The position numbers and the translations under genes are program-made. Below the pieces are notes generated by a model. It saw only the letters and a program-made list of their open reading frames with translations, searched no databases and had not been told where the DNA came from. DNA of 64,000 nt from Cylindrodendrum hubeiense (taxonomy: Eukaryota; Ascomycota; Sordariomycetes; Hypocreales; Nectriaceae): positions 1-64,000 of the forward strand of contig JAANBB010000026.1 of assembly GCA_014621425.1 (NCBI GenBank). The letters are read 5' to 3'. Positions 11,641-21,959 of the stretch are shown here, in pieces (position 1 is the stretch's first letter; every line of letters begins with the position of its first letter).

Positions 11641-12059
11641 AAGAGAGCCAGCCAGCCGGGGAACCCGAGGGCTGGCCTTGTTATCGTGCTGCTCCTTTCG
11701 CGGTTTCTGCTCGCTTAGATAGCTGGATTCGCCCAAAATCGACGTCAAGATCGAGGGTAAGTAGCTCACGAGATAACCAGAAAGTCAACCAAAGACGAAG
11801 CGGCGGGCCCTGCGCAGGTGGCGTCTGTCACGGTTACAAAGGTGACGTCCTCATTGATCCAAACTTGGTCGTCTCCAAGGGGATGGCACGGTGACGGAGG
11901 CCCCAGGGGCGGGGGCGACAAGACGGGGGCACAATTTGTTGCCTAACGGCTGCACGATGACCGCGAGTTGGGTGTTGTGTTCCTGGGAAGGGGGAATTAG
12001 TCTCCGAGACGATAGTAGGGAGGGAGGAGGGGGCTAGGTCCTTACTAGCACCGCTTTCG

Positions 12060-12560
12060 CACAGAAACGGATATGATGAGCAACGATTTTCCAAACATCC
12101 CAAGGTAACGCGCGCCGATTGCCCACAGGGACGAGCAAGCCCCGATTCCCACACAAACAAGCACTGGGTTCCCGCGGTAATGGGGACGATGAGCATTGAT
12201 TTCCCATACCTTTCAATGTGAGCACAATGTGGGCACAATGTGAGCACCGATTTCCTTCGGGGCAGAGGGACGAGCGAGCACTAATTTTCCACCTACAGGG
12301 CTGGGGAAGCGCACCGACCTCCCAACTTAACGATGAGCGCCGACTTCCCAAGGTGACAAGATAACGAATACCAATTCCCTACAGGGACGATGAATACCGA
12401 TTCCCACGAGACGGTCGCCGACTCACGCGTTAACGACGAGCACCGGTGCTCACGTGGACGACGAGCACCGGTGCTCACGTGGACGACGAGCACTGATTCC
12501 ATCGGTGACGGCGAACACCGATTCCCATGGAAAAGAGCACCGATTTCCCGATAAGAATGC
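12060..12560. repeat. degenerate minisatellite (GACGAGCACCGATTCCC-like)
   Basis: A motif of roughly GACGATGAGCACCGATTCCC recurs at irregular spacing, heavily diverged on the left and better conserved on the right. Two perfect 25-bp units lie at 12434-12483 (each begins CGACGAGCACCGGTGCTC), with a third that diverges after its first 10 bases. The GAGCACCGGTGCTC core is itself a palindrome. Confidence 0.8.
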
Positions 12561-12900
12561 CAGGCGGTCTAAGGTTGAAGGCCGGGAGTCGTGTTCGAAC
12601 AGGAAGGCTGGCTATTTGTGAGGCCACGAACTCGAGCTCCTTATCGAATTTGAAGTGATGATAGATGCAGGCATACGAATCGGGTGTGGTTGCTGGAGTG
12701 GATGGGAGACTGTCGATAGTGTTGCTAAGACCTGCCTTGTCTTCCGGCACGCCAATGCAAGGTGATTCAATGTCATGGTAAATCGGGGCTCGATATGTGA
12801 TAGTCTCGGAGTTCTAATATGAAGCGGATGGTATTAATCAAAGTTCCAACGCGACTGACTCAATACAACTTGAGTATTTACTACTGTGTTGGGGTTCTCT
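12560..12900 (+). repeat. dispersed repeat D, copy 1
   Basis: This copy is similar to 18450-18830 in the same orientation. Shared anchors are TGATTCAATGTC, a GGGCTC-TAT segment, TAATATGAAGCGGATGG and CAACTTGAGTA at matching spacing, with many substitutions and small indels. Its left end also resembles sequence near 20022. No coding potential is apparent. Confidence 0.7.
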
Positions 12901-14658
12901 GGTCTCGAAGTATTAGATCACTTCATAAGCTGTGTTTCAGCTGGGATGTTACTCCATTTGATCCGAGCTGCCTCTTACAGGCTGTTCCGACCGACATTCA
13001 ATTCATTAGAAAAGGTCAATTAGCCGGTCATTAAGAGCTGAAGGGTAGGATCAAGACATCACGATTGAGACTGTTCGCGCTCATCACTTCGATTATTGTC
13101 GTGAGTGTTCATTCGCATGATTTTACATCAAGCTCAATTTACCATCTTTGCAACATTATCTTGTCGCCCATTTGATCAAATAATGCTGATAGATAGCATC
13201 CGTCAGGCTCGTATATTTTGTTCATTTTGAGAGTCCCGTATCTGCTTACATTACGGACGCGTCGCCATTGTGCCGGAGTTACCACCGTCACAACCCCTGT
13301 TCAGTGGGTTGTTGGGTTTCTGAGCGTCTCTTGCGCCCTCCCACCACACACTATGCCTCTCCATCAAGCGCCAGAGTGGCTTTCCCGGCGGACACTTCCC
13401 GAAGGCCTTTGAGATGGTGGGCGGCATGGTGTTATATTCTACCCTCATCGGAGCTTCATTGGAGCCCTGATGGGGCCGCCTGCGGTACCCTGTACCATCG
13501 CCTACAGCGGAGTTTGGGGGGTTTGGGGCCCTGTACATGTCGTGCATCCAACATGGTCATCCTCGTCAATGTTCGTGGCGTGTGTGGCCGTGTTTTTCTA
13601 CCGCCGCCATGTCCGAGGACCCCAAGGGATACACCCTTCCCTATCTCGATCCGATGTTGCGTCGATCGCGTATCTACATCGCGCGCAAAGCTAGTATCGA
13701 GATATCAGACGATAAATTAAAGAAGAGAAAATGCGCCGCATTTCGCCGTTTCGGGCCCGGAGTTCAACTTGCGAATTTGAACACAGAGACTCGTCGCCAA
13801 GCCTGTGCACGCACTACTGCCAACACAGAGCCTCACCACCATAGAAGTTGACGCTACGCAGGCTACAGCTCTGATCAAGTTGGGCTCCAAAACAGGTTGG
13901 TTAGAGGTGGTCGGAATGGGACACATGGACCGCCAGTGAAACAACCGAGACCTCACGCCGAGCTCAAGGATGAAGGCGGTAGAGGGTTTACCTCACTGGA
14001 CTCGGGCGACAGGGTTTCAAAGTAGACACACAGCAACTTGTCGCTCAATCATGCACCTCAATCAACAAATGGGAAGGATGAGGAAGCTGTGAAACATATG
14101 GTAATCCACTGGTGATGAAGGTACATGAACCGGCAACATGCGATAAGTGGATCTCCAGCTTCTTCAATTCATTAACTCTCCTAATCTCTACAGACTGCCT
14201 TGCAGGGTTGCGACGGCCATGTAGCGGTCGCCTTTGTTGCCCTCATACGTTGGGAATATGTGTCGTTTCGTGGGGACAGTGGCTGCGAACCTGCTTGGAT
14301 ATTGATTGTCAGATCGGAAAGGCGAGAAAAAGGAGGCAAGGTGGATTACTCACTGGATTGTTTGCAGTGTTCGCTGATCGTTCGCGAATGGGCTCGTAGG
14401 AGGTCCGGGGAGGTAGGGAGGGAGTTGCTGTTTCAGAGAAGATCGCAGTTAGAAAACGTAGAGAGAGAGGTGCAGAGAGACTTGCGTGTTTAGATGGCTG
14501 CTCGCAATCATGTACGAGCGTACCCTGAGAGGAAGTGGCACGGGAGGCCATCCGTGTTGTGGCAATTCGGAATGCTGGTCGTGTTCAAATGCACCAAAGA
14601 GAAGCCCCTTCGGGTTTTTCGACTCGGCTCTCCCAGCAAGTTGTCAAATGCTTGGAGT

Positions 14659-14868
14659 TCTGGCAAGGAACAGCCAGACTTGGTGAAGGATGTCGTAAGC
14701 CCTGGAATAGGTTCTAGCTGTTCCTTGCTAGACTTGACGAAAGATGTTGTGAGCCCTGGAATGGGCCAAGGGCCTGGGGTTCTGGCAAGGAACAGCCAGA
14801 CTTGGTGAAAGATGTGGTAAGCCCTGGAATGGGGCGATTGCTTGGAGTTCTGGCTGTTCCTTGCCAGA
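14659..14868. repeat. tandem array with alternating inverted hairpin loop
   Basis: Four units each contain GACTTGGTGAAGGATGT-GTAAGCCCTGGAAT-like sequence preceded by a 20-bp hairpin. The hairpins lie at 14659-14678, 14713-14732, 14781-14800 and 14849-14868. Units 1 and 3 read TCTGGC-AAGGAACA-GCCAGA; units 2 and 4 carry the same arms with the loop reverse-complemented (TGTTCCTT). Unit 2 has matching changes in both arms (TCTAGC and GCTAGA), so the stem is kept. Spacing is 54, 68 and 68 bp. Confidence 0.9.
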
Positions 14869-14922
14869 CTTGGTGAAGGATGTGGTGAGTCCTGGAATGG
14901 AGGCGATGGACGATTACTCCGG

Positions 14923-15085
14923 CCGGATCCGCCTGTCGTTGAACCTCTTGAGGATCTCCTCCTCGTTTTGCATCTCGATCAAAGTCCCCTGTTCACGTCG
15001 CCCGACATTGGAGCCGGACCCGCCCGTCGTTGAACCTCTTGAGGATCTCCCTCTCGTTTTGCATCTCGGTCAAAGTTCCTTGTTC
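14923..15085 (+). repeat. 91-bp spaced direct repeat, two copies
   Basis: About 72 bp (CCGGA-CCGCC-GTCGTTGAACC through AAAGT-CC-TGTTC) occur at 14923-14994 and again at 15014-15085 with a handful of C/T and A/G differences. On the minus strand the units read as an open charged peptide (EMQNEREILKRFNDGRVR-like), which may be a relic of coding sequence. Confidence 0.85.
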
Positions 15086-15938
15086 GTGGGCCCCGAGAAG
15101 AGGGAGGTGTCCGAGATGCAAAACGAGGTTGAGTATGACGAGTGGCTGCAAATTCAACGGTCAGACAGGCTGTTTTCCGAACAAGGGAGTCCATAGGTAC
15201 CTAGCAGCCGTTTTGTCGACAGAGGGCGCGGGAGCCGTAGGTTTGCTGGGTTTGGGCGAACCAGGAGGTCGTGTCGGCGGAGAGGTTGACTGTTGGAAAG
15301 TCGCGGGAGCCGTGTGTTGTTGGCGAAGACAAAATGAAAGAGGTTTTGAGCTGTGCGGTAAGAAGAGGAAGCGAGGTTGGGAGTCTGGGAGTCTGGAGTT
15401 CCTACAGTAGATTAATGGTTTGGTCGTGGCAGGAAGCAGACTTAGAGCTGATTTATCTGTGTATAGTATCGCGTACTGTCGGTTGGGTGTCGGAGGACTT
15501 GGGGTATAGATTTGATATTATAATAATAGAAATATAGTTACGAGGTATGAGTTATGGTAAGTACCTATCCAAGTTATACTGGGGAGGTTATATTCGTGAT
15601 GATGAGAACTCAGAATAGGTAGTAGAGTTCACTCCCACGTCCCCACGACGTCTCCACTGTGCTTCAGGGCTTGCTAGCTGTATCCCGTGCACAGTCCACT
15701 CCTCCACGCTACGGTGGGTCCCGTTTGGGGGGCCTTTACCGTGGCCGAAAACACAGCCGCGTGGCTCAGAAGTGCTTGGTTCAATTTGATTGGAGAAAGG
15801 CTCAGTTGGGCGCCTAATGTAACGCTGACTCCTGGATAATGCATGCTGGTTCCAACTAAGGCACAATACATATAACATCTAGGGATCCCCGTTCCAAGAA
15901 CGATCGAGGCCTCTCTTTGAGACCTGCAAGTTAGGACC

Positions 15939-17936
15939 ATGTTTAATTACTCGCCTCTAAACCGCCACCACTCTGAGATTCGCCTTGTGCGTTTCGTCGA
16001 GTCGCCCGATGCCTCGACGCAACTGCAGCTCGAACTCTGCCATTCCTCCCTAAACGACACCAAATTCAGCGCACTATCGTATCTCTGGGGTGATTGCACT
16101 GAGACGGTCGACGTCAGCCTCAATGGCCATCAATTTACCATTGGTCTCAGCCTTCACGCTGGGCTGAAGCAGCTGCGGGAAAATGGCTTTCAATCATGGA
16201 TCTGGATCGACTCCATCTGCATCCAGCAGCAAGACTTGGAGGAGAAGAATTGGCATGTTCAAGAGATGGGCACCGTATACGGCCAGGCTGAGTGCGTATA
16301 CATGTGGCTAGGCCTCGGATCCGATGCTACTGACAGGGCAATGGACTTTATGTCGCTCATTGGTCCTAAGCTGGTCGATCTATGCGCCATGGACATACTG
16401 AACAGCACGCGTAATGCTCTCGTTGGCGATTATGTCAGAAGCCGCTCGTCAGGCACCGACTTTGATTCCATTCGAGATCCCGCAGCCATGGAACTGGCTT
16501 GTTTTATGTATGAGCTCTTGCAGTACCCTGGTGTGCAAGCCGAAGCGGTCCTTGGAGGAGAGACCATTGTTGCCGAAGGCAACACAATTCAAGGGTTTCG
16601 TGAGATTATCAACAGGGATTACTCGCATCGCATCTGGGTCATCCAGGAAGTGGCATTGGCCAAAGTGGGAATAGTTCTATGCGGCACAAAGAGCCTTTCT
16701 CTCGAGCATTTCGAGTCCAGTTTCATGGCTTTATGGGACTGCCGATGCTGGGATGTCCGCCCAAAGCAGCAACGGGTCACAAAAATGGGCTTTGAATGGT
16801 CTTGGAACTGGTTGCTACCTTTGAGCACACGCCGCCGAACAAGGTACTGGACGGATAGGCCGCTACAACTGGCCGAGATCCTTCATCAAACTTTCAAACC
16901 TACGTTCAATGCCATCTATGCCGCGTCTGATCCCCGAGATATTATTTTTGGACTTTTAGGTGTCATCGAAGACAGGGAAGAACTGGACTTGCACGTCGAT
17001 TATAACCTGTCCATGGCTGAAGTTTTTATCGAGGTTACGAAGGCATTTCTTCAGAATGCAAATAATACCTCTGCTGGCTATCGATACGGACTGGATTACT
17101 GTACTCCGAAAATGGATAACTCCGACGGCCTCCCGTCTTGGGTTCCGGATTGGCGGGAGATTGGGAGGCAAGGCGCGACGGTTGAGTCCATCGACATAGG
17201 TCTAGAGGACAATGCCACGGTGGGCATACCACAACCCATGGATATTACGGATGAAAGAAAAGGGGGATACTTCGGGGTTTTAAGCCGTCTTGGTTGTCGT
17301 GTTGACGTAGTCACTGAGGTTATGCAGGCCCCACCAAAACTTGCGAATGACGAGTTGAACTCATACGCCCCCAGCTACTTGTCCTCCACCCTCGAATTTG
17401 CAGGACTTGGACCTGAATCCGGCCCAGGAGAGGATTTTGTTTGGCGAACGCTTATTGGGCGTGGGTTTGGGGAAATCAATGGAAAGTCATGCAGGCTCTA
17501 TGAATGGATCAGTGGGGATATTGCGTTGCTCGTCCGCATGATTATGCGTCAGGAACAGTTGGATCCAGATCATTTGACCCCGAATCAGGTTGATTTCATC
17601 AATGAGGGTCCATTGAGCTTGGGCTGGACACGGCCAGATCTGAAGACTCCACAGGAACAGCTCACAAATATTGTGGAAGAGTGGCCGTCCACAATCCTAT
17701 ACCATAACGAAAGCAGGACGTTATTCAAGACAATCAAGGGCATGTTCGGCCGCGGGCACGTGGTGATACGACCAGGAGATCTTGTTACATTATTATGGGG
17801 CGTTAAGGTACCTATAGTTTTACGGCCACGCAATGAGGGAGGCTTTACCTTTGTTGGAGATGCATATGTGGATGGCATTATGAATGGGGAGTTCCTTGAA
17901 ACTTCTCCTGCTCACGAGATGTTTGATATCTATTAA
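15939..17936 (+). CDS. HET-domain protein (heterokaryon incompatibility family)
   Basis: A single uninterrupted exon codes 665 residues. The HET domain (PF06985) lies at about residues 40-245, with its three classic blocks visible: FSALSYLWGD, WIWIDSICIQQQDLEEKNW followed by MGTVYGQAECVYMWLG, and HRIWVIQEVALAKVG. HET proteins mediate programmed cell death when incompatible hyphae fuse, and more broadly may sense non-self; the domain is TIR-related. The C-terminal 400 residues follow the usual DPRDIIFGLLGV and LPSWVPDW signposts and end with a short beta-rich tail common in this group (GDLVTLLWGVKVPIVLRP, FVGDAYVDGIMNGE). No partner domain (NACHT, STAND, ankyrin) is fused. It is intact and intron-free within an otherwise decayed repeat block, a common setting for HET genes. 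Confidence 0.93.
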   Translation: MFNYSPLNRHHSEIRLVRFVESPDASTQLQLELCHSSLNDTKFSALSYLWGDCTETVDVSLNGHQFTIGLSLHAGLKQLRENGFQSWIWIDSICIQQQDLEEKNWHVQEMGTVYGQAECVYMWLGLGSDATDRAMDFMSLIGPKLVDLCAMDILNSTRNALVGDYVRSRSSGTDFDSIRDPAAMELACFMYELLQYPGVQAEAVLGGETIVAEGNTIQGFREIINRDYSHRIWVIQEVALAKVGIVLCGTKSLSLEHFESSFMALWDCRCWDVRPKQQRVTKMGFEWSWNWLLPLSTRRRTRYWTDRPLQLAEILHQTFKPTFNAIYAASDPRDIIFGLLGVIEDREELDLHVDYNLSMAEVFIEVTKAFLQNANNTSAGYRYGLDYCTPKMDNSDGLPSWVPDWREIGRQGATVESIDIGLEDNATVGIPQPMDITDERKGGYFGVLSRLGCRVDVVTEVMQAPPKLANDELNSYAPSYLSSTLEFAGLGPESGPGEDFVWRTLIGRGFGEINGKSCRLYEWISGDIALLVRMIMRQEQLDPDHLTPNQVDFINEGPLSLGWTRPDLKTPQEQLTNIVEEWPSTILYHNESRTLFKTIKGMFGRGHVVIRPGDLVTLLWGVKVPIVLRPRNEGGFTFVGDAYVDGIMNGEFLETSPAHEMFDIY

Positions 17937-18109
17937 TAAACGAAGGGTCTCTTGCGGACTATGGGTTTAGTCTGCCAGCAAATAGGATGTATAGAAGTCT
18001 CGCAATATCTTTTCTTAGCACTTATTGGGTTGGTGCCGGCTTGATCAGCGCGTGCCGGCTTGGCGGTCTACTTCTTTTACTCAAATCTGTGATCCTGGAC
18101 AGGAGGCGT

Positions 18110-18235
18110 GGAGTGTCGTCATGTGGTGGGTCACACAATGGGCAATGGTTGTCATAGTAGACAGAGTTTTACTCCCGGGTCCTCTCCCTCTGGCCATCAC
18201 TTTATTCAAGTTACATGTTTCGGGATACTACAGGC
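18110..18235 (+). repeat. dispersed repeat E, copy 1 (partial)
   Basis: It shares GTCACACA-TGGGCAATGGTTGTCA and the CTCTGGCCATCACTTT-TTCAAGTTACA stretch with 21965-22075. It then passes directly into the 22-bp minisatellite rather than the rest of repeat E. Confidence 0.7.
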
Positions 18236-18385
18236 TAGGGGGGACTAAAGATTAGGGACTGTTTACTAACGAATTAGGGACTATTTACTAAAGAATTAGG
18301 GACTATTTGCTAAATAATTAGGGACTATGTACACTAAAGTTGAGGGAATACAAAGTTAGGGGCTGTATATACCAAGGTACCTAAA
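18235..18385 (+). repeat. 22-bp TTAGGG-containing minisatellite, locus 1
   Basis: About six diverged units of roughly 22 bp with core TACTAAAGAATTAGGGACT are visible; the first three are nearly identical. Each unit junction contains TTAGGG or a one-base variant. The same family occurs at 22575-22640 and 26985-27225. Confidence 0.85.
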
Positions 18386-18449
18386 GTAGGGTTCTCGACG
18401 GGTGGCGCGATCCCTTATAGTGTTACTCCGGACAAACATTCCCCTTGCG

Positions 18450-18830
18450 AATTGGATAAGCTCAGCGGTGTGTCATTTGAGCCATAAACAGCTAGCCTCA
18501 GCTCTAAAACCTTGGCCCATATCGAGTTCTGGGACCAGAAACCGGTTATGAACTTCCATCAGAGTTTGGCAAGTTGCTTCGGCTTCTTTGGCCGGGTTGC
18601 AACAATGGAGGGGAAACTGTTGATGGTGTTTCTGATGCCTGCGTTGTGCCCCCTGCACGCCATCGCATGTTGATTCAATGTCGTTGTAATTTAGGGCTCT
18701 ATTCGTGGATAGTCGGGGAGTTTTAATATGAAGCGGATGGCGTTAGCTATAAGGGGGTTCCAAACACGACTCGCTCGATGCAACTTGAGTACTTGCTATG
18801 CTTCTGGATCAAGCGCCAAAGTGGGGATGC
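18450..18830 (+). repeat. dispersed repeat D, copy 2
   Basis: Direct-orientation partner of 12560-12900, sharing the TTGATTCAATGTCGTTGTAA and TAATATGAAGCGGATGGC blocks and continuing to CAACTTGAGTACTTGC. The right end overlaps the left end of repeat E copy 2, and both are also seen near 21.83 kb. Confidence 0.7.
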
Positions 18831-18884
18831 AAGGTGGGTACTGTACGTAGTGGGGATGCAAGGTACCCGACGTACCTGTGGGGA

Positions 18885-19145
18885 TGCAAGGCACCATGTC
18901 ACACAGGGTTTCAGTCTCCCCGGCCGGGCTGGCTCACCTCACACCATCTGACAATGAGGTACCGGGAAAGCCTTATGATACATGATAAAATGATCGCTTT
19001 CGCCCTCGGGCCCTCCCGGTTGTTGCTTCTCTTCTGAGGGCAGCGTTCTGGTCCAATAGTGTCCGGGTGGCAATCTTTTTGCTAACTTTTCCAATTTCAC
19101 AAGGTCATATGTTCAACTTGGCGTGATTAATACTTTTTGGAACGT
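18885..19145 (+). repeat. dispersed repeat E, copy 2
   Basis: It aligns with 21960-22280 over GTCACACAG, CCTTATGATACATGATAA, CGCTTTCGCC, TTCTCTTCTGAGG and GGGTGGCAATCTTTTTGCTA, ending near a TTTTTTGGAAC stretch in both. Substitutions and small indels separate them. Confidence 0.8.
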
Positions 19146-19309
19146 CGCCAGCCAGCTGGGGAGGGAGAGCTGCGTAATTTTTGGTGGCAAAGGCAACGGA
19201 GCATGGCAAAAGTGCTGGCTGGCCCTTTGGGCTCTGTTGAACGAGCACCTTCTTCCTGCCAAAAGTTGCGTCTACTCGCAAGTCGGGCAGGCCGTGGTGC
19301 TCGGCACTG

Positions 19310-19560
19310 CACGCGGATCAGGCAGCTGCGGCTCTGCTCCCTCGTCACCACCCAAACCATTGAGCTGCTACAAGAACTCCACAACTTTGAATATCACCTT
19401 CTCTCTGCCCAAAATCTCACAACCTCATTCACTTTGCCCTCACCGACACACCCACGGTGTCCAAGACTTTCCGACGACACCCTACGCCTGCCACGCCCTC
19501 TGTCGACGAAACGGCTTCTCGATCAAGACAACTTTCTCCTTCATTATGCTGCAGGCATCG
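19310..19560 (+). repeat. dispersed repeat A, copy 3 (partial)
   Basis: It shares GTGCTCGGCACTG-ACGC, the CACCGACACACCCA block and CCCTCTGTCGACGAAACGG with 20685-20960 in the same orientation and with the inverted copy at 15.2-15.5 kb. Confidence 0.7.
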
Positions 19561-19796
19561 AACACATCTCCAGCTCCCATGCGCTCCTCTCACAGATAGG
19601 TCACTTTCTCTGCACGACTTCCTCCCCTGTCCTGTCCTTGGATTCCTTTCTCATCTCCTTTACCTTCACGTTCTCCCGAAACTGACTTTTCAAATGTGAC
19701 GACTATCAGCTTTATACCACGTCGCCTCTGCATCATCTCCTTCACCTTCTCCTCGTCCACAATAGCCACCTCCGAGCACTCTGAGCTTAACGCCAG

Positions 19797-19985
19797 TTCA
19801 ATGACATTGGCAACGACAATGGCAACTACGACCCCGAGTCCAACCGTATCAAGGCCCTCAAGCAGTTGCGCTGCTCTACGAGCGTGCCCAGGAGCCTGAG
19901 CTCTTCTAGAAGCTCTACCCGCCCCCCTTGAACGAGGTCAAGGGAGATCTGCGAAAGACGTTTGGTAACCCGACTCCGATGTACG
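19797..19985 (+). pseudogene. possible relic of a GPR1/FUN34/YaaH acetate transporter
   Basis: Across one frame slip and one stop the sequence reads NDIGNDNGNYDPESNRIKAL, then LYERAQEPELF, a stop, KLYPPPLNEVKGDLRKTFGN and PTPM. This resembles the cytosolic N-terminus leading to the first motif (FGNPTP) of the fungal GPR1/FUN34/YaaH transporter family. No membrane segment survives downstream. The identification is tentative; the sequence certainly looks like decayed coding DNA. Confidence 0.4.
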
Positions 19986-20311
19986 TCCCACCCATCCCGC
20001 AACGAACGAACAATCTAGGCGGGTCTTGGGTTGAAGGTCGACAATCGTATTCGAGTTGAAATGAAAGGATTGATGAAAGCCTATCGGTGTCAGGAGAACG
20101 GAACGTGGAGTGCTGACTGCTGAGGAAGCCAACGAGAGCAAGAGCTCAAGCTCCATGCTAAACTGGAACAACGAGAGAGGGACATGTGGCCGAAGGAGTT
20201 GTGCGAAACGTGGTTGCTGATGTTTGTGTTCCACGGCACGCAGTGTCCCGGCACGCAAACACACGTGAGGGTCCTCATTATGAGCTGCGAGCGTGGGCGT
20301 TTTGCAGACTG

Positions 20312-20385
20312 AAAACATGAACGAAGGCCGTTCTCGGAGCCAACTTGACCTCATTTCGTGGCCGGACAGTCGCGGAGCTCCACCT
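20312..20385 (+). repeat. short dispersed repeat, partner at 21710-21780
   Basis: GAAAACATGAACGAAGGCCG and the following CTCGGAGCCAACTTGACCTC recur at 21710-21780. The first six differences I could align are all transitions (three C/T, three A/G), as repeat-induced point mutation would give. Confidence 0.75.
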
Positions 20386-20569
20386 GCGCAGCTCACGATT
20401 GTATTCTGACAGAGCCTAAATTTGACGGCAAGGCTCACCAGTGACATCTGATTAAGGCTGTTCCGTTGCGATCGCCAGTAAGTGAAGAGAATGGTGTTTA
20501 CCACAACGCGGTTCCAGTGAAGTGAAGCCGATAGGCGAGCACTCTGCTGCCTAGCCTTGTCCTCGCCGC

Positions 20570-21430
20570 CACAAACACAACCTCCTCGGTACAACTTGGG
20601 TACTTGCCGTACCTCACAATTCACAATCATCTTCTTATTGCTGCGACATCGAACCCACACCCCAAACCCTCCGACGACAACCCGGCAGTGCTCGGCACTG
20701 TACGCAGATGAGTCAACTCTAAGTCCTGCTTCCTGTCACTACCCAACCACTAAGCTGCTACAGGGACCCCCAGACTCCGAAACTTGCCTCCTCTCCTTAC
20801 CGCATACCTTGCAACCTCGTTTAATTTGTGCTCACCGACACACCCATGGCTTCCGCGGCTTCCCAACGACCAAATACCCGACCTACACGACCTCCTCCCT
20901 GGTCCGGCTGAACCCAGCCAGCCTACGCCTCCCGCGGCCTCTGTCGGCGAAACGACTGCTGGGCATGGACTCCCTTATTTGGAAAACAGCCTCTCTTACC
21001 GTTGAATCCACAACGACTCGTCATATTCAACCCCACGGTTGTTTCAAGATGCGCTCTTGCGTGGGTTGATGTTCCGCATTTCCCCAAAGTGGGGATATGG
21101 TCAAGGCGAGGCAGACTTGATGTCATCTAAATGACTGCGAGCAGCCATCTAAATACGCGAGTATCTCCCCACCTCTCTCTCTACGATTTCTAACTGCGGT
21201 CTTCTCTTAAACAGTAACTCCCTGCCTGCCTCCTCGGACCTCCTACCACGAACGATCAGCAAACACTTCAATCAATCTAAGGAGTAATTCACCTTCCCTC
21301 CTTCCTATCTCTTGATTGCGATGCATGATTGAGCGACAAGTCAATGGGCGTGTGTGCTTTGGAATCCTGTAACACGAGTCCGGTGAGGTAACCCCTCTAC
21401 CACCTTCATGCTTGGGCGTCTTCGGGGATG
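20570..21430 (+). repeat. dispersed repeat A, copy 2
   Basis: This is the reference copy for the family: it aligns in inverted order with 14040-15595 and in direct order with 19310-19560. It contains ATGGACTCCCTTATTTGGAA and TCTAAATACGCGAGT-CTCTCTCTACG blocks matching the inverted copy. No coding region is convincing. Confidence 0.75.
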
Positions 21431-21959
21431 CCCACAATGGCAGGACAGGATTCGGGTCTGGCCCAACCAAAGCTCTGTAGAATACAAAAGAAGCCCTAGC
21501 CGGAGCGGCAACTGTTTAAACCCCGTTCAAATGAGTACTCCAAGTGCTCATACCTGGCCGCCTGAAGTCCAACCGGGCCAGAGCTGTAACCCGCGTAGCG
21601 CCAACATCCATGGTGGGCGTCAAAGCCCTGAAGCGTAGTGACATGGAGAATGCAACTCTCACATGGCAGAGCATATCATCACGAGGTCGTTTACAAAGTA
21701 GTTGCTAGTGAAAATATGGACAAAGACCGCTCTCGGAGCCAACTTGATCTCGATTTGAAGACAGTCTCGGAGCTCCAATACGGGGAGAATGGTTATTCAC
21801 TATAACTAGCGGGATTCTAAGCCTGAACACTACTCTCTCGATGCAGCTTGGGTGCTTGCAATGCTTCTGTATCATGCTTCAAAGTGAGGATACAAGGCAG
21901 CGGGTCGGCCGTTGGCTTTTGGCTTCACCAGGAAGGGGACCGGACTTGAAACCTGCTGG

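Larger units (their letters stand above)
14040..15595 (-). repeat. dispersed repeat A, copy 1 (inverted)
   Basis: Read on the minus strand, this aligns in order with 20570-21430: the AGTATAACTTGGATAGGTAC end, the TCTAAGTCTGCTTCCTG segment, CCCTCTGTCGACAAAACGG, the ATGGACTCCCTT block and the block near AGATGGCTGCTCGCA. It is interrupted by private tandem repeats at 14.66-15.09 kb, which makes it longer than the other copy. Many differences are C/T or G/A, and this copy is visibly more AT-rich at its 15.4-15.6 kb end. The type of element is unknown; no transposase or polymerase motif was seen. Confidence 0.75.
10209..15938. other. repeat-rich block with gene relics, no intact gene
   Basis: This 5.7-kb stretch contains no complete gene model. 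It holds relics of a C2H2 factor and of an RNA ligase, a degenerate minisatellite, a diverged dispersed repeat near 12.6-12.9 kb, a stretch of unknown origin at 13.2-14.0 kb with only broken open frames, and a large inverted repeat copy at 14.0-15.6 kb. The last 340 bp are the HET gene promoter. Confidence 0.6.

Noticed and set aside
13200..13960. Relic of a membrane transporter in overlapping frames
   Set aside because: Hydrophobic stretches exist but I could not match them to any family in a consistent frame order.
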